DNA from: Xenorhabdus cabanillasii
Lineage (GTDB): Bacteria > Pseudomonadota > Gammaproteobacteria > Enterobacterales > Enterobacteriaceae
DNA length: 64,000 nucleotides
Reading direction: 5' to 3'
NCBI RefSeq assembly: GCF_003386665.1
Contig: NZ_QTUB01000001.1
Location: forward strand, 1,364,001 to 1,428,000
The position numbers were made by a program, and so were the translations under genes. Below the pieces are notes generated by a model. It was not told where the DNA came from, ran no database searches, and saw only the letters and a list, made by a program, of their open reading frames with translations. This document shows, piece after piece, positions 18,263 to 27,815 of this stretch (position 1 is its first letter; every line of letters starts with the position of its first letter).

Positions 18263-18490
18263 AATAAATAAGGTTAAGCTGATACAGTTACTGTTATTAT
18301 CACTTAAGTTATGACACGCCTATATTCAGAAAATAGATAAACTTCAAAAGTGATGCACTTCACATTTATTTCACTCTGTAGTTATAACGTGTAAAATAGC
18401 ACCATATTTGTGTTAAATGAGAGTAGCGTTGCGACCTGTCACGCTGTCTGTATTTAATATTTCTTCAAATAGCTAAAACGGTAAAAATAC

Positions 18491-20314
18491 TTGTCAATTA
18501 ATAACTTAAGAAATATTGCCATTATCGCTCACGTTGACCATGGCAAAACTACGCTGGTTGATAAACTTCTACAGCAATCCGGTACATTTGATGAGCGTAC
18601 AGCGGCAACCGAGCGCGTGATGGATTCTAATGATCTGGAAAAAGAACGTGGTATCACCATTCTTGCAAAAAACACCGCCATTAAATGGAATGACTACCGT
18701 ATTAATATCGTAGATACCCCAGGCCACGCCGATTTCGGTGGTGAAGTAGAGCGCGTGATGTCAATGGTTGACAGTGTCTTGCTGCTGGTAGATGCGATGG
18801 ATGGCCCGATGCCGCAGACTCGCTTTGTAACTCAGAAAGCTTTTGCCCACGGTTTGAAGCCAATCGTTGTTATCAACAAAGTTGACCGTCCTGGCGCTCG
18901 CCCTGACTGGGTAGTCGATCAGGTATTCGATCTGTTCGTAAATCTTGGTGCAACCGATGAACAGTTGGATTTCCCTATTGTTTACGCATCGGCACTGATG
19001 GGAATTGCCGGTAACGATCACACAGATATGGCAGAGGATATGACTCCGCTGTATCAGGCAATCGTTGAGCATGTTGAACCGCCTAAAGTTGATCTTGATG
19101 GCCCATTCCAGATGCAGATTTCTCAGCTGGATTACAATAACTACGTTGGGGTTATTGGTATTGGTCGTATCAAACGCGGAACAGTAAGACCAAACCAGAA
19201 CATCACTATTGTTGATAGTGAAGGTAAGGCGCGTAATGGTAAAGTTGGTAAAGTTTTCAGCCACCTGGGATTAGATCGCATCGAATCTGACAAAGCGGAA
19301 GCGGGTGATATCATTGCGATTACCGGTCTGGGTGAACTGAACATCTCTGATACGTTGTGTGAGGTTAATGCAGTTGAAGCTCTGCCAGCGTTGGCTGTTG
19401 ATGAGCCTACCGTTAGCATGTTTTTCTGTGTTAATACCTCACCTTTCTGTGGCCGTGAAGGTAAGTATGTGACCTCCCGTCAGATCCTGGATCGTTTGAA
19501 AAAAGAGCTGGTTCATAACGTCGCACTGCGTGTTGAAGAAACTGAAGATCCAGACGCTTTCCGTGTATCTGGTCGTGGTGAGCTGCATCTCTCCGTCCTG
19601 ATTGAGAATATGCGTCGTGAAGGTTTCGAATTGGCGGTTTCTCGTCCAAAAGTTATTTTCCGTGAAATTGACGGCCGTAAGCAGGAGCCTTTCGAGCAGG
19701 TAACACTGGATATCGAAGAGCAGCATCAGGGAGATGTGATGCAGGCGCTTGGTGAACGTAAAGGTGAAATGCGTGATATGTTGCCGGATGGTAAAGGTCG
19801 CGTGCGTCTGGATTACATGATCCCAAGCCGTGGTTTGATCGGTTTCCGTACTGAATTTATGACCATGACTTCCGGTACTGGTCTGTTGTACGCAACCTTC
19901 AGCCATTATGATGATATCCGTCCAGGTGAAATTGGTCGTCGTCAGAATGGGGTGCTGATTTCCAATGGTCAGGGTAAAGCCGTTGCTTATGCTCTGTATG
20001 GCTTGCAGGAACGTGGTAAGTTGTTCCTTGGTCACGGTACAGAAGTTTATGAAGGCCAGATCATCGGTATCCATTCCCGCTCCAATGACCTGACGGTAAA
20101 CTGTCTGACAGGTAAAAAACTGACTAACGTTCGTGCTTCTGGTACAGATGAAGCGACAACGCTGACTCCACATATCAAGAAAACATTGGAGCAAGCGCTG
20201 GAGTTCATTGATGATGATGAACTGGTTGAGGTTACACCACAATCAATTCGTCTGCGTAAACGCCATCTGACTGAAAATGATCGTCGTCGCGCAAGCCGTA
20301 GTAAAGAAGTTTAA
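18491..20314 (+). CDS. typA: Ribosome-associated GTPase TypA/BipA
   Basis: A translational GTPase of the EF-G/LepA class that helps 50S assembly at low temperature and adaptation to stress. It has 607 residues, exactly the E. coli length. G motifs: G1 AHVDHGKT, G2 ERGITI, G3 DTPGHADF, G4 NKVD, G5 SAL. Beta-barrel domain II, EF-G-like domains III and V, and the BipA-specific C-terminal domain ending [11 protein letters not shown] follow. The start is a TTG; no ATG lies upstream in frame, and the TTG places residues exactly as in E. coli. No strong Shine-Dalgarno is visible, which together with TTG suggests modest translation. It is divergent from glnA, as in E. coli. Confidence 0.96.
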   Translation: MSINNLRNIAIIAHVDHGKTTLVDKLLQQSGTFDERTAATERVMDSNDLEKERGITILAKNTAIKWNDYRINIVDTPGHADFGGEVERVMSMVDSVLLLVDAMDGPMPQTRFVTQKAFAHGLKPIVVINKVDRPGARPDWVVDQVFDLFVNLGATDEQLDFPIVYASALMGIAGNDHTDMAEDMTPLYQAIVEHVEPPKVDLDGPFQMQISQLDYNNYVGVIGIGRIKRGTVRPNQNITIVDSEGKARNGKVGKVFSHLGLDRIESDKAEAGDIIAITGLGELNISDTLCEVNAVEALPALAVDEPTVSMFFCVNTSPFCGREGKYVTSRQILDRLKKELVHNVALRVEETEDPDAFRVSGRGELHLSVLIENMRREGFELAVSRPKVIFREIDGRKQEPFEQVTLDIEEQHQGDVMQALGERKGEMRDMLPDGKGRVRLDYMIPSRGLIGFRTEFMTMTSGTGLLYATFSHYDDIRPGEIGRRQNGVLISNGQGKAVAYALYGLQERGKLFLGHGTEVYEGQIIGIHSRSNDLTVNCLTGKKLTNVRASGTDEATTLTPHIKKTLEQALEFIDDDELVEVTPQSIRLRKRHLTENDRRRASRSKEV

Positions 20315-20331
20315 TTTCTTTTGAATAGCTT

Positions 20332-20357
20332 AGGGTGCTTCGGCACCCTGAGTTTTA
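20332..20357 (+). terminator. Rho-independent terminator after typA
   Basis: AGGGTGC and GCACCCT enclose a TTCG tetraloop; GAGTTTTA follows. Confidence 0.85.
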
Positions 20358-20556
20358 TCAGCGCTCTTCTGACCAAATTCTTCTCCCTGTCGCTTACCTG
20401 TATTGGCCTGCTAGTATTACGATTTAGTTAAATTGTTAATTGTTTCAATTATGATTACTCAATAGCGTAATTTGTCTGTTCTTTGTCGTCTTACCCTTTT
20501 TTCTTGATTAAATTATGATAAAAGTACAAAACCATAAGCACCAGTCAGGAGGGATT

Positions 20557-21174
20557 ATGCTGTACATTTTCGATATGGGTAATGTGATTATTGATATTGA
20601 TTTTAAAAGAGTACTGGCTGTCTGGAGTAACTTAAGTGGTACACCACTGGCAACGTTGACGACCAAATTTACAATGGGAGAGGCGTTTGAAAAACATGAA
20701 TGTGGGCAAATCACGGATACAGAATTTGTTGAAGTGCTGTGTGATGAAATGGAGATCTCACTCAGCTTTGAGCAATTCTCTGAAGGTTGGAATGCTATTT
20801 TCATTGGCGTCAGGCAGGAAGTCATTGAGTTAATGAATAAACTGCGGGGGCAGGGGCATAGGGTTGTTGTATTATCCAACACAAATCACTTGCATCTCCA
20901 GTACTGGCAACAGCACTATCCTGAAATCACTGCATCGGCAGATTTCCTTTATCTGTCCCAAGACTTGGGAATGCGTAAACCGAATCAGGATATCTTTAAA
21001 TATTTGCTTGAAAAAGAAGGTGTATCTGCTGAGCAGGCGGTTTTTTTTGATGATGTTTTGGAACATATTGATGCAGCAAAAAAATTAGGTATCAATGCCA
21101 TTCATGTGACTGACAGGAAAGTCATTCCTGATTATTTTAAAACACATGACTTCTCACTTCCCAAAGCAACATAG
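20557..21174 (+). CDS. yihX: HAD phosphatase YihX (alpha-D-glucose-1-phosphate phosphatase)
   Basis: A 205-residue haloacid-dehalogenase-fold phosphatase. E. coli YihX hydrolyses alpha-D-glucose 1-phosphate. Motif I is FDMGNVIIDID with nucleophile Asp6, motif II is VVVLSNTN, motif III is the Lys in LGMRKPNQDIF, and motif IV is FFDDV. The ATG at 20557 is preceded by an AGGAGGG ribosome-binding site and matches the E. coli start; the frame is open to 20515 but that extension is not conserved. Next to dtd, as in E. coli. Confidence 0.92.
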   Translation: MLYIFDMGNVIIDIDFKRVLAVWSNLSGTPLATLTTKFTMGEAFEKHECGQITDTEFVEVLCDEMEISLSFEQFSEGWNAIFIGVRQEVIELMNKLRGQGHRVVVLSNTNHLHLQYWQQHYPEITASADFLYLSQDLGMRKPNQDIFKYLLEKEGVSAEQAVFFDDVLEHIDAAKKLGINAIHVTDRKVIPDYFKTHDFSLPKAT

Positions 21175-21178
21175 TATC

Positions 21179-21219
21179 TTTCACATAACCGTTTTCATGT
21201 AACTGTTTCACGTAACAGT
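21179..21219 (+). repeat. Three short tandem repeats before dtd
   Basis: Three imperfect tandem copies of a 13-14 base unit: TTTCACATAACCGT, TTTCATGTAACTGT, TTCACGTAACAGT. They start 5 bases after the yihX stop. Function unknown; the last unit can pair with the following AACAGTTAAC only weakly. Confidence 0.5.
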
Positions 21220-21307
21220 TAACAGGTTCTAAATGGGATGGCATCTTGGCAAGCAAGATTCTATCCCTACAGGTTACTCTATCTTTTATGGATCACTTAC
21301 AAGAAAA

Positions 21308-21745
21308 ATGATTGCATTAATTCAACGTGTAACACAGGCAAAAGTTGTTGTTGATAGCAAAACTATTGGAGAAATTGAGCAGGGGCTGCTGGTTTTTCTG
21401 GGGGTTGAAAAAGAAGATGATCAACAAAAAGCCCAACGTCTGTGTGACAAAGTAATGGGATATCGTGTGTTCAGCGATGAGCATGGAAAAATGAACCTGA
21501 ATGTTCAGCAAGCTAATGGGAGCTTATTGGTTATTTCCCAATTTACCCTGGCTGCTGATACTCAAAAAGGTTTAAGACCGAGTTTTTCTGGTGGCGCTGA
21601 ACCTCAAAAAGCTGACCAACTTTATCACTATTTTGTTGAACAGTGCCGTGCAACTGGTATAAAAACAGAAATGGGGCAATTTGCTGCGGACATGAAAGTG
21701 AGTCTGACAAATGACGGGCCTGTGACTTTCTGGTTGCAAGTATAA
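21308..21745 (+). CDS. dtd: D-aminoacyl-tRNA deacylase
   Basis: A cytoplasmic homodimeric editing enzyme that removes D-amino acids (and glycine mischarged on tRNA-Ala) from tRNA. At 145 residues it matches E. coli. The two active-site motifs are SQFTL at 77-81 and the Gly-cis-Pro motif GPVTF at 137-141. The ATG at 21308 (MIALIQRV) gives the standard N-terminus; an in-frame ATG at 21233 would add 25 residues not seen in the family. The upstream yihX and downstream fabY are the E. coli neighbours. Confidence 0.95.
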   Translation: MIALIQRVTQAKVVVDSKTIGEIEQGLLVFLGVEKEDDQQKAQRLCDKVMGYRVFSDEHGKMNLNVQQANGSLLVISQFTLAADTQKGLRPSFSGGAEPQKADQLYHYFVEQCRATGIKTEMGQFAADMKVSLTNDGPVTFWLQV

Positions 21746-21750
21746 TGTTG

Positions 21751-21809
21751 TACCCAATGGATTTCAGGATGCAGTCAACAAAGCTGTAATTTGAAAGACA
21801 CCGGGTATA
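21751..21809. repeat. Miniature copy of the dispersed repeat, ends only
   Basis: The left end TACCCAATGGATTTCAGGATG and the right end TTTGAAAGACACCGGGTATA are those of the repeat at 2343-2522 and relatives, but the GC-rich interior is absent, leaving 59 bp. The two ends can fold on each other just after the dtd stop, so it may act as a transcript-end hairpin. Confidence 0.65.
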
Positions 21810-21919
21810 AGTACGTACTTTTTCGGTAGCGATGAACATAACAAAATAAGATAACCATCGTTTGCTGTATGCATTTCCTTGACTACACATGACAACACCG
21901 CAAAGAAGGGGCTGTTTCT

Positions 21920-22837
21920 ATGTATCACCTCAGAGTACCTCAAACCGAACAAGAGCTGGAAACTTATTACCAATTTCGTTGGGAGATGCTGCGTAAGCCA
22001 CTTCACCAGCCGATTGGCTCAGAAAGAGATGCTTATGATTCGATGGCTCACCATCAAATGGTGGTGGATGAAACGGGTAATCCTGTTGCTGTTGGGCGTT
22101 TATATATCAATGCAGATAGTGAAGGTGCCATCCGTTTTCTGGCTGTTGATCCTAATGAACAGCAGAAAGGGTTAGGCACACTGATTGCAATGGCATTGGA
22201 ATCTGTTGCCAGACAAGAAGGTGTAAAACGGATTGTTTGCAGTGTGCGTGAGGATGCTGTTGATTTCTTTAGTAAGTTGGGATTTCAAAACCGGGGCCTT
22301 ATTAATGGTGCCCAGTCGTCTCCTATTAACCACTTCTTGATGATTAAGCCTATTATGAGTCTTGATGACATCTTGCACCGCCCGGACTGGTGTGCGGAGT
22401 TGCAACAGGCGTGGTACAAGCACATTCCCTTGAGTGAAAAAATGGGTCTGCGTATTACTCAATACACAGGGCAACGTTTTATTACCACAATGCCGGAAGC
22501 AGGTAACCAGAACCCTCACCATACTATTTTTGCCGGTAGCTTGTTTTCTCAATCGACATTAACAGCGTGGGGATTGATCTGGCTGTTATTGCAGGAGCGT
22601 CAACTGGGGGGAGATATCATTCTGGTTGATGCGAATATTCGTTACCATAAACCAATTACCGGCCGTCCCAGTGCTATTGCTGACCTCAACAATATGAGCG
22701 GTGATTTAGCCCGACTTGCACGTGGCAATAAAGCGCGTGTTAAGCTGGAAGTACAAGTAAGTGGTGAACTGGGCGTGGGTAGTGTGTTCACCGGTACTTA
22801 TATTGTATTGCCTGCTGAACGGCCTGTGAAAATCTGA
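21920..22837 (+). CDS. fabY: Acetyl-ACP synthesis protein FabY (YiiD): GNAT plus thioesterase-like domain
   Basis: A 305-residue two-domain protein. The N-terminal GNAT acetyltransferase (1-145) has the acetyl-CoA loop [16 protein letters not shown], read as the QxxGxG/A motif. The C-terminal hotdog thioesterase-like domain (about 160-300, YiiD_C) has [13 protein letters not shown]. In E. coli FabY provides acetyl-ACP as a fatty-acid synthesis primer when FabH is absent. The E. coli annotation has a longer N-terminus; here the ATG at 21920 begins at the conserved [10 protein letters not shown]. It is the last gene of the hemN-to-yiiD synteny block; yicH follows in the opposite orientation. 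Confidence 0.9.
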   Translation: MYHLRVPQTEQELETYYQFRWEMLRKPLHQPIGSERDAYDSMAHHQMVVDETGNPVAVGRLYINADSEGAIRFLAVDPNEQQKGLGTLIAMALESVARQEGVKRIVCSVREDAVDFFSKLGFQNRGLINGAQSSPINHFLMIKPIMSLDDILHRPDWCAELQQAWYKHIPLSEKMGLRITQYTGQRFITTMPEAGNQNPHHTIFAGSLFSQSTLTAWGLIWLLLQERQLGGDIILVDANIRYHKPITGRPSAIADLNNMSGDLARLARGNKARVKLEVQVSGELGVGSVFTGTYIVLPAERPVKI

Positions 22838-22859
22838 ATTGCTATAACTGGATAGCGAT

Positions 22860-24671
22860 TCAGGTTCTGGCCTTTTCTGTGGCAGAACTGTTTTCGCTAT
22901 CTTTTTGCAATTGTTCTGTTTTTTGTGATTGCTCTGTGTGAGATTGTCCTGCTTCGTCAGATTGGTTTGCATCAGATTGACCGGCAGGGCTGCTATCGGT
23001 CGTAATCACCCCTTGTTTAATGGACTGTGACTCTTTGTTGGATGACTTGTCTTCAGCCGCCAGTGTGCCACTGATGGTCTGCTTAATATTGTCAGTTGAG
23101 AGATCACCGGTAATAGCCAGTGAAAAATTGCCATCGCCATGTACATTGAGCGGTCTCCAGCCCCATTGGGGCAAAATACCTAAGTCCACATTCATTCCTT
23201 TGAAGTTGAGCTGAAAAGGTTTTTGAGAAGCTGACTGTTCAAGCACACCGTTAAATTGCAGTAATCCATCCCCCGTGAAAGCATTCATTTTATCAACCAC
23301 GACTTTGTCATCTGTAGCATGTAATTGCAGGTAGGGACGGGCGATTTCTACTTTATTGAATGTTCCGCTGGCTGCTTGTAACGATGCTTGTCCATTCCAT
23401 AATCCCCAATGATCATTTTTCAGGATATCCATAGCTTCGATATAGCCTGATAGTGTGGTGAGCTGAAATGGAAAATCAGGATTCGCATCAATCAGGAGCG
23501 TATTGTTAATACTGACATTGTTTAATTTCAGTGCTGAAATCCATTCTGGTGCGGGATTTTTGATATAGTCACGCCACTCTGCTGGCAGGAAGTAAATCAA
23601 GCCTGTCACTGAACTGTCGTTGAGGGTTAACTGGCGGCTCTGGCGATCCCACTGAGCTTTAATATTGAATAAACCTTTCTGGTAATGAGCTGTCAGATTG
23701 GCGATGGTAAAAATATCACCGGAAAAGCGGAGCTTACCCAATATATCCCGGAGCTGAGCGTCATTGAAGGTCATATTCATGGCATTAAAATCAATCAAGC
23801 CGTCTTCAGCCTGCCAACGCCCATTAACTAACCCCAGTCCTTTGATGGTTGTATCAAGATAATCGACAGTCCAATCTTTCCCTTGTAGTTTGGCATTAGT
23901 GAGATTGAGATCTTTAATGCGGATGGTCGGGAGTTGATGCGTTTTTTCTGCAAGAGCAGCCAGTGCCATTGGGGACTGCCAGCGTATGTCATTGATCAGG
24001 ATATTATCCCAGTTCCAACTGCCATCAGGTAATTGTTGTCCGTTTCCAGAGATGAAACCTTTCAGAAACTCAGCACCAAAGGCGCTGATGGTCAGGCTGT
24101 TATTCTGGTAGCTCCCCTGCATGACGACTTTATTAAACGGGAGTTCATTTATACTGATTGTACTGGCACTGAACTGGTACTGCCCCGAACCAAAAGGAGA
24201 GTTGGTATCAGGTATCCAGGGGGTGATACCGCCGATAATATTTTTCCCCTGAATTTGTGAATGAAGGGTTGTTAACTGAATATCCATCTGATTCAGTTGT
24301 AAAATATCGGCTTTCAAAACTGGGGGAAACTGATTGCCTGACAGCGTTAACTTACCTTGTTGTAATGTCAGCTTATGGAGATCTGTGAATTTGGGTAGGA
24401 ATTGCCATTTGAGATCCAGATCCACCGTATTGGCATTGAGCGAGAAAGAACTCTGTTTATCGCTGACACTCACATTATTGAGCATTAGGGTCATGGGTCG
24501 GAGCCAACTGTGGCCGATACTTTCAATATTGACCTGATAATGGCCTTGCTTGTTGATCCACTGGCTTATTTGTTTGGCTCCCCAGTGTGTCTGGGCAACA
24601 AAATAAACAATGATAATTGCCAGAATCAGTAATAACAGCAGAGTAGCAAAGCATTTCCCTAACCACTTCAT
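22860..24671 (-). CDS. yicH: AsmA family protein YicH
   Basis: A 603-residue envelope protein of the AsmA-like group, which are bridge-like proteins of the inner membrane that extend into the periplasm and are linked to phospholipid movement to the outer membrane. One N-terminal transmembrane helix (about 9-27, LLLLLILAIIIVYFVA) is followed by a long beta-rich periplasmic region (AsmA N-terminal domain; WINKQGHYQVNIESIGHSW). The last 60 residues are a low-complexity tail rich in Ser, Gln and Glu, somewhat longer than in E. coli YicH (569 residues). xanP is upstream, as in E. coli. The converging fabY ends 22 bases away, which marks a synteny breakpoint. Confidence 0.88.
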   Translation of the reverse strand: MKWLGKCFATLLLLLILAIIIVYFVAQTHWGAKQISQWINKQGHYQVNIESIGHSWLRPMTLMLNNVSVSDKQSSFSLNANTVDLDLKWQFLPKFTDLHKLTLQQGKLTLSGNQFPPVLKADILQLNQMDIQLTTLHSQIQGKNIIGGITPWIPDTNSPFGSGQYQFSASTISINELPFNKVVMQGSYQNNSLTISAFGAEFLKGFISGNGQQLPDGSWNWDNILINDIRWQSPMALAALAEKTHQLPTIRIKDLNLTNAKLQGKDWTVDYLDTTIKGLGLVNGRWQAEDGLIDFNAMNMTFNDAQLRDILGKLRFSGDIFTIANLTAHYQKGLFNIKAQWDRQSRQLTLNDSSVTGLIYFLPAEWRDYIKNPAPEWISALKLNNVSINNTLLIDANPDFPFQLTTLSGYIEAMDILKNDHWGLWNGQASLQAASGTFNKVEIARPYLQLHATDDKVVVDKMNAFTGDGLLQFNGVLEQSASQKPFQLNFKGMNVDLGILPQWGWRPLNVHGDGNFSLAITGDLSTDNIKQTISGTLAAEDKSSNKESQSIKQGVITTDSSPAGQSDANQSDEAGQSHTEQSQKTEQLQKDSENSSATEKART

Positions 24672-24823
24672 GATCTCACCTCAATACGCTCGTCCTGAAA
24701 AGAATTCCTTTTATGCCGTAAAACGGATCGCTACTCAATAGGCAACATTGAAAAAGCACTTATTCCGGCATGCTGGCAAGAAAATTGCGGAGAATATTGC
24801 AAAAGAATATGCGAAGAGTTACA

Positions 24824-24850
24824 CAAAAAATTCCCGCTATATAAGCGGGA
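24824..24850 (-). terminator. Rho-independent terminator after xanP
   Basis: On the minus strand TCCCGCT and AGCGGGA enclose a 5-base loop and are followed by AATTTTTTG. It ends xanP transcription before yicH. Confidence 0.8.
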
Positions 24851-24876
24851 GAAGAAGAGCCAGGCGAAAATTACGA

Positions 24877-26262
24877 CTATTTTTCTTGAGGAAAAATCAG
24901 ATTTAGGAGAATGGCTGTAAGCCCGCCAGCGGCAATGCCAGAAGAAAGCAGGTTTCTTACCCATTCAGGTGCATATTGTAAGATCAGTGGTTGTTGAGAA
25001 ACGCCCAACCCCACAGCCAGTGACAAGGCAATGATCATAATGGCACGTCGATTTAACGGTTCACGGGAAACAATTCTGACACCAGATGCGGCAATTGTAC
25101 CGAACATCACAATAGTAGCGCCACCTAATACTGGTTCAGGAATATGCTGTACAAAACTTGCTACTGCCGGGAACAGCCCTAATAGAATCAGCATGAAAGC
25201 AATAATGTAACCGACATAGCGGCTGGCAACGCCAGTCAGTTGGATTACTCCATTATTCTGACCAAAGCAGGAGTTCGGGAATGTATTAAATACAGCAGAA
25301 ACCATCGAATTGAGACCATTTGCTAATACACCCCCCTTAATGCGCCTCATGTACAACGGGCCGCTGACAGGTTGCTCAGAAACATCTGAAGTTGCTGTAA
25401 TATCACCAATTGTTTCCAGTGACGTCACCATAAAAATCAGGACAAGTGGGATCAACAAATTCCAGTCAAAAGAGAGTCCGTAATACAACGGAGAAGGAAC
25501 AGTGATAATTGGTTTGTCTTCTGTTGTGGTTGAATGAGGTAGCATCTCCATATACCAAGCGACTAAATACCCTACTGTCATGGCAATAACCAGAGACGCA
25601 ATCCGTAAATAGGGGTTATGTTGACGATTCAGCAGCACGATAATGGCGAGAACAATTCCCGCCAGCAAAAGGTTTTCGGGAGCACCAAACGTACCTTGCT
25701 GAATGGCGGTATAACCGCCGCCGATAGAAGTTAATCCAACCTGAATCAGTGACAGACCAATAATCATCACAACAATGCCGGAAACTAAAGGTGTGATGAT
25801 CTTTCTGGCCAGATGCAGTATGCGGGAAAGAAATATCTCAGTGGTTGCTGCAAGCATCAACGTACCAAACAGGGCAGCCATCATTGTTGGAATATCGGCC
25901 CCTCCATTTTTCAGGGCCAGGCCACCTATGATAAGGGGAGCAACAAAATTAAAACTGGTTCCTTGAATGGAAAGCAAACCTGAGCCAATTGGCCCCCAGG
26001 AACGGATTTGAATAAGTGAGGCTAACCCTGAAGCAAACAAAGACATGCTGATAATGCGTTGTGTATCTTGTTCGGGAAGCCCAAGAGCCTGACAGATCAA
26101 TATCGCTGGTGTAATGACAGCAACAAACATTGCCAGCAGATGCTGACAGGCGGCAAACAGGGCATGTGGAAGAGGTGGTTTATCTTCCAGACGGTAAATT
26201 AATTCACTACCCGATTTTTCGGGAATTTCTGATGCTGAGTGTTCGTGGGTTGAGGTAACCAT
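24877..26262 (-). CDS. xanP: Xanthine:proton symporter (NCS2/NAT family)
   Basis: An inner-membrane high-affinity xanthine permease, 461 residues from this start (E. coli XanP 463). About 14 helices. NAT-family marks: [16 protein letters not shown] in TM1 with its His, [12 protein letters not shown] in TM3, the functional TM8 Glu in [16 protein letters not shown], and the NAT signature [17 protein letters not shown] in TM9-10. The ATG at 26262 matches E. coli length; an in-frame GTG at 26292 is an alternative, and neither has a strong ribosome-binding site. A PurR-like box lies about 55 bases upstream of the ATG. The E. coli neighbours (yicH, gltS) are conserved. Confidence 0.93.
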   Translation of the reverse strand: MVTSTHEHSASEIPEKSGSELIYRLEDKPPLPHALFAACQHLLAMFVAVITPAILICQALGLPEQDTQRIISMSLFASGLASLIQIRSWGPIGSGLLSIQGTSFNFVAPLIIGGLALKNGGADIPTMMAALFGTLMLAATTEIFLSRILHLARKIITPLVSGIVVMIIGLSLIQVGLTSIGGGYTAIQQGTFGAPENLLLAGIVLAIIVLLNRQHNPYLRIASLVIAMTVGYLVAWYMEMLPHSTTTEDKPIITVPSPLYYGLSFDWNLLIPLVLIFMVTSLETIGDITATSDVSEQPVSGPLYMRRIKGGVLANGLNSMVSAVFNTFPNSCFGQNNGVIQLTGVASRYVGYIIAFMLILLGLFPAVASFVQHIPEPVLGGATIVMFGTIAASGVRIVSREPLNRRAIMIIALSLAVGLGVSQQPLILQYAPEWVRNLLSSGIAAGGLTAILLNLIFPQEK

Positions 26263-26314
26263 GGTGTGGAGTTTCGAGTCAACAAAAAACACATTTTATT
26301 GATCTGGCTTATAA

Positions 26315-26330
26315 AAGCAATCGTTTGCGT
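26315..26330. promoter_or_regulatory. PurR box upstream of xanP
   Basis: AAGCAATCGTTTGCGT (minus strand ACGCAAACGATTGCTT) is a near-perfect PurR operator; the consensus is ACGCAAACGTTTGCGT. It lies between xanP and gltS, nearer to xanP. Confidence 0.75.
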
Positions 26331-26503
26331 GAAATTTTACCTATGCGGTATAACTTTATTTCGTCACATTTTTAAATGTTTTATCTTGTATTTATCGGTA
26401 ATTTTTTTTCTAATCCAACCCTTACCTGCTCTTGGCGTTTTTATAGGATGATTATAACGTCGCATTAAATTCACATAATTTTAACAATGAATGGGGTACG
26501 TAA

Positions 26504-27715
26504 ATGTATCATTTGGATATTTATGGCACGCTCGTTGCGGCCACACTTGTTTTGCTAGTGGGAAGAAAACTCGTACAGTCAGTTTCATTTCTTGAAAAAT
26601 ATACGATTCCAGAGCCGGTCGCAGGTGGCTTGTTGGTTGCTTTTGTTCTTCTGATAGTTAAACAGTCCACGGGCTGGGAAGTTAGCTTTGATTTATCTCT
26701 CAAAGATCCTCTTATGTTGGCGTTCTTTGCTACTGTAGGCTTAAACGCCAACCTTGCCAGCCTGAAAGCAGGTGGAAAATCCTTGGTAATCTTTATTGTT
26801 GTCGTTGTGGGTTTATTGTTGGTGCAAAACACAGTGGGGATTGCATTGGCGAAAATGCTTGGGCTTGATCCATTAATGGGGCTGTTGGCTGGCTCAGTCA
26901 CCCTTTCAGGAGGACACGGAACTGGTGCTGCTTGGGGTAAGGTATTTACTGAACGTTATGGCTTTGAGAATGCCACTGAAGTCGCAATGGCATGTGCAAC
27001 ATTTGGTTTAATACTGGGAGGCCTGATTGGTGGCCCTGTTGCTCGTCTGCTGGTAAGGAATAACAAAACACCTGGCCTGGAAGCTGAGGATACTGAAGTT
27101 CCGACTGCGTTTGAAAAACCCTATACCGGCCGTTTGATTACACCATTAGTGATGCTCGAAACCATCGCTTTAATATCTATCTGTTTGCTAGTAGGTAGCT
27201 ATCTTGAGAAGGTTCTGGAAGGTACGCTCTTTTTGCCAACTTTCGTGTGTGTCCTGTTTACCGGGGTGATACTCAGTAATGGCTTGTCCCTGCTTGGTTT
27301 TTATCGGGTATTTGACCGGGCAGTGTCAGTGCTAGGTAACGTCAGTTTGTCCCTCTTCCTGGCAATGGCATTGATGAGTCTTAAATTGTGGCAACTGGCG
27401 TCCCTTGCGCTGCCGATGTTAGTGATCCTTGCTGTGCAAACGGTGGTTATGGCACTGTACGCCATCTTCGTCACTTACAGAGTGATGGGTAAAAATTATG
27501 ATGCGGCAGTATTGTCAGCCGGTCACTGTGGTTTTGGTTTGGGTGCAACACCAACGGCGATTGCAAATATGCAGGCGATTACTGACCGCTTCGGACCATC
27601 ACATGTGGCGTTTTTACTCGTACCGATGGTAGGTGCGTTCTTTATTGATATAGTTAACTCAGCCGTTATCAAGATTTATCTGTTATTACCGGTATTCCCA
27701 TCGGTAGCAGGCTAA
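26504..27715 (+). CDS. gltS: Sodium/glutamate symporter
   Basis: An inner-membrane glutamate:Na+ symporter of the ESS family, 403 residues (E. coli 401). About ten helices arranged as two inverted halves, each with a conserved glycine-rich re-entrant loop: SVTLSGGHGTGAAWG (about 134-148) and AGHCGFGLGATPTAIANM (about 345-362). A GGGGTA ribosome-binding site lies before the ATG at 26504. Divergent from xanP and convergent with recG, as in E. coli; a strong terminator follows. Confidence 0.95.
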   Translation: MYHLDIYGTLVAATLVLLVGRKLVQSVSFLEKYTIPEPVAGGLLVAFVLLIVKQSTGWEVSFDLSLKDPLMLAFFATVGLNANLASLKAGGKSLVIFIVVVVGLLLVQNTVGIALAKMLGLDPLMGLLAGSVTLSGGHGTGAAWGKVFTERYGFENATEVAMACATFGLILGGLIGGPVARLLVRNNKTPGLEAEDTEVPTAFEKPYTGRLITPLVMLETIALISICLLVGSYLEKVLEGTLFLPTFVCVLFTGVILSNGLSLLGFYRVFDRAVSVLGNVSLSLFLAMALMSLKLWQLASLALPMLVILAVQTVVMALYAIFVTYRVMGKNYDAAVLSAGHCGFGLGATPTAIANMQAITDRFGPSHVAFLLVPMVGAFFIDIVNSAVIKIYLLLPVFPSVAG

Positions 27716-27755
27716 CTTAACTCACCTTTGCTTTTGCCTGATATCTTGGCTAAAT

Positions 27756-27785
27756 ATGCCGCTGAAATTATCAGCGGCATTTTTT
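27756..27785. terminator. Terminator between gltS and recG
   Basis: ATGCCGCTGA / TCAGCGGCAT, a perfect 10-bp stem with a 5-base loop, is followed by TTTTT on the + strand. Confidence 0.9.
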
Positions 27786-27815
27786 AATTATCTTATAAGC
27801 ATGATAGTTCTTTGA

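Noticed and set aside
19439..20242. A 267-codon minus-strand ORF inside typA
   Set aside because: Exact antisense of a highly conserved gene with strong codon bias; such long shadows are expected.
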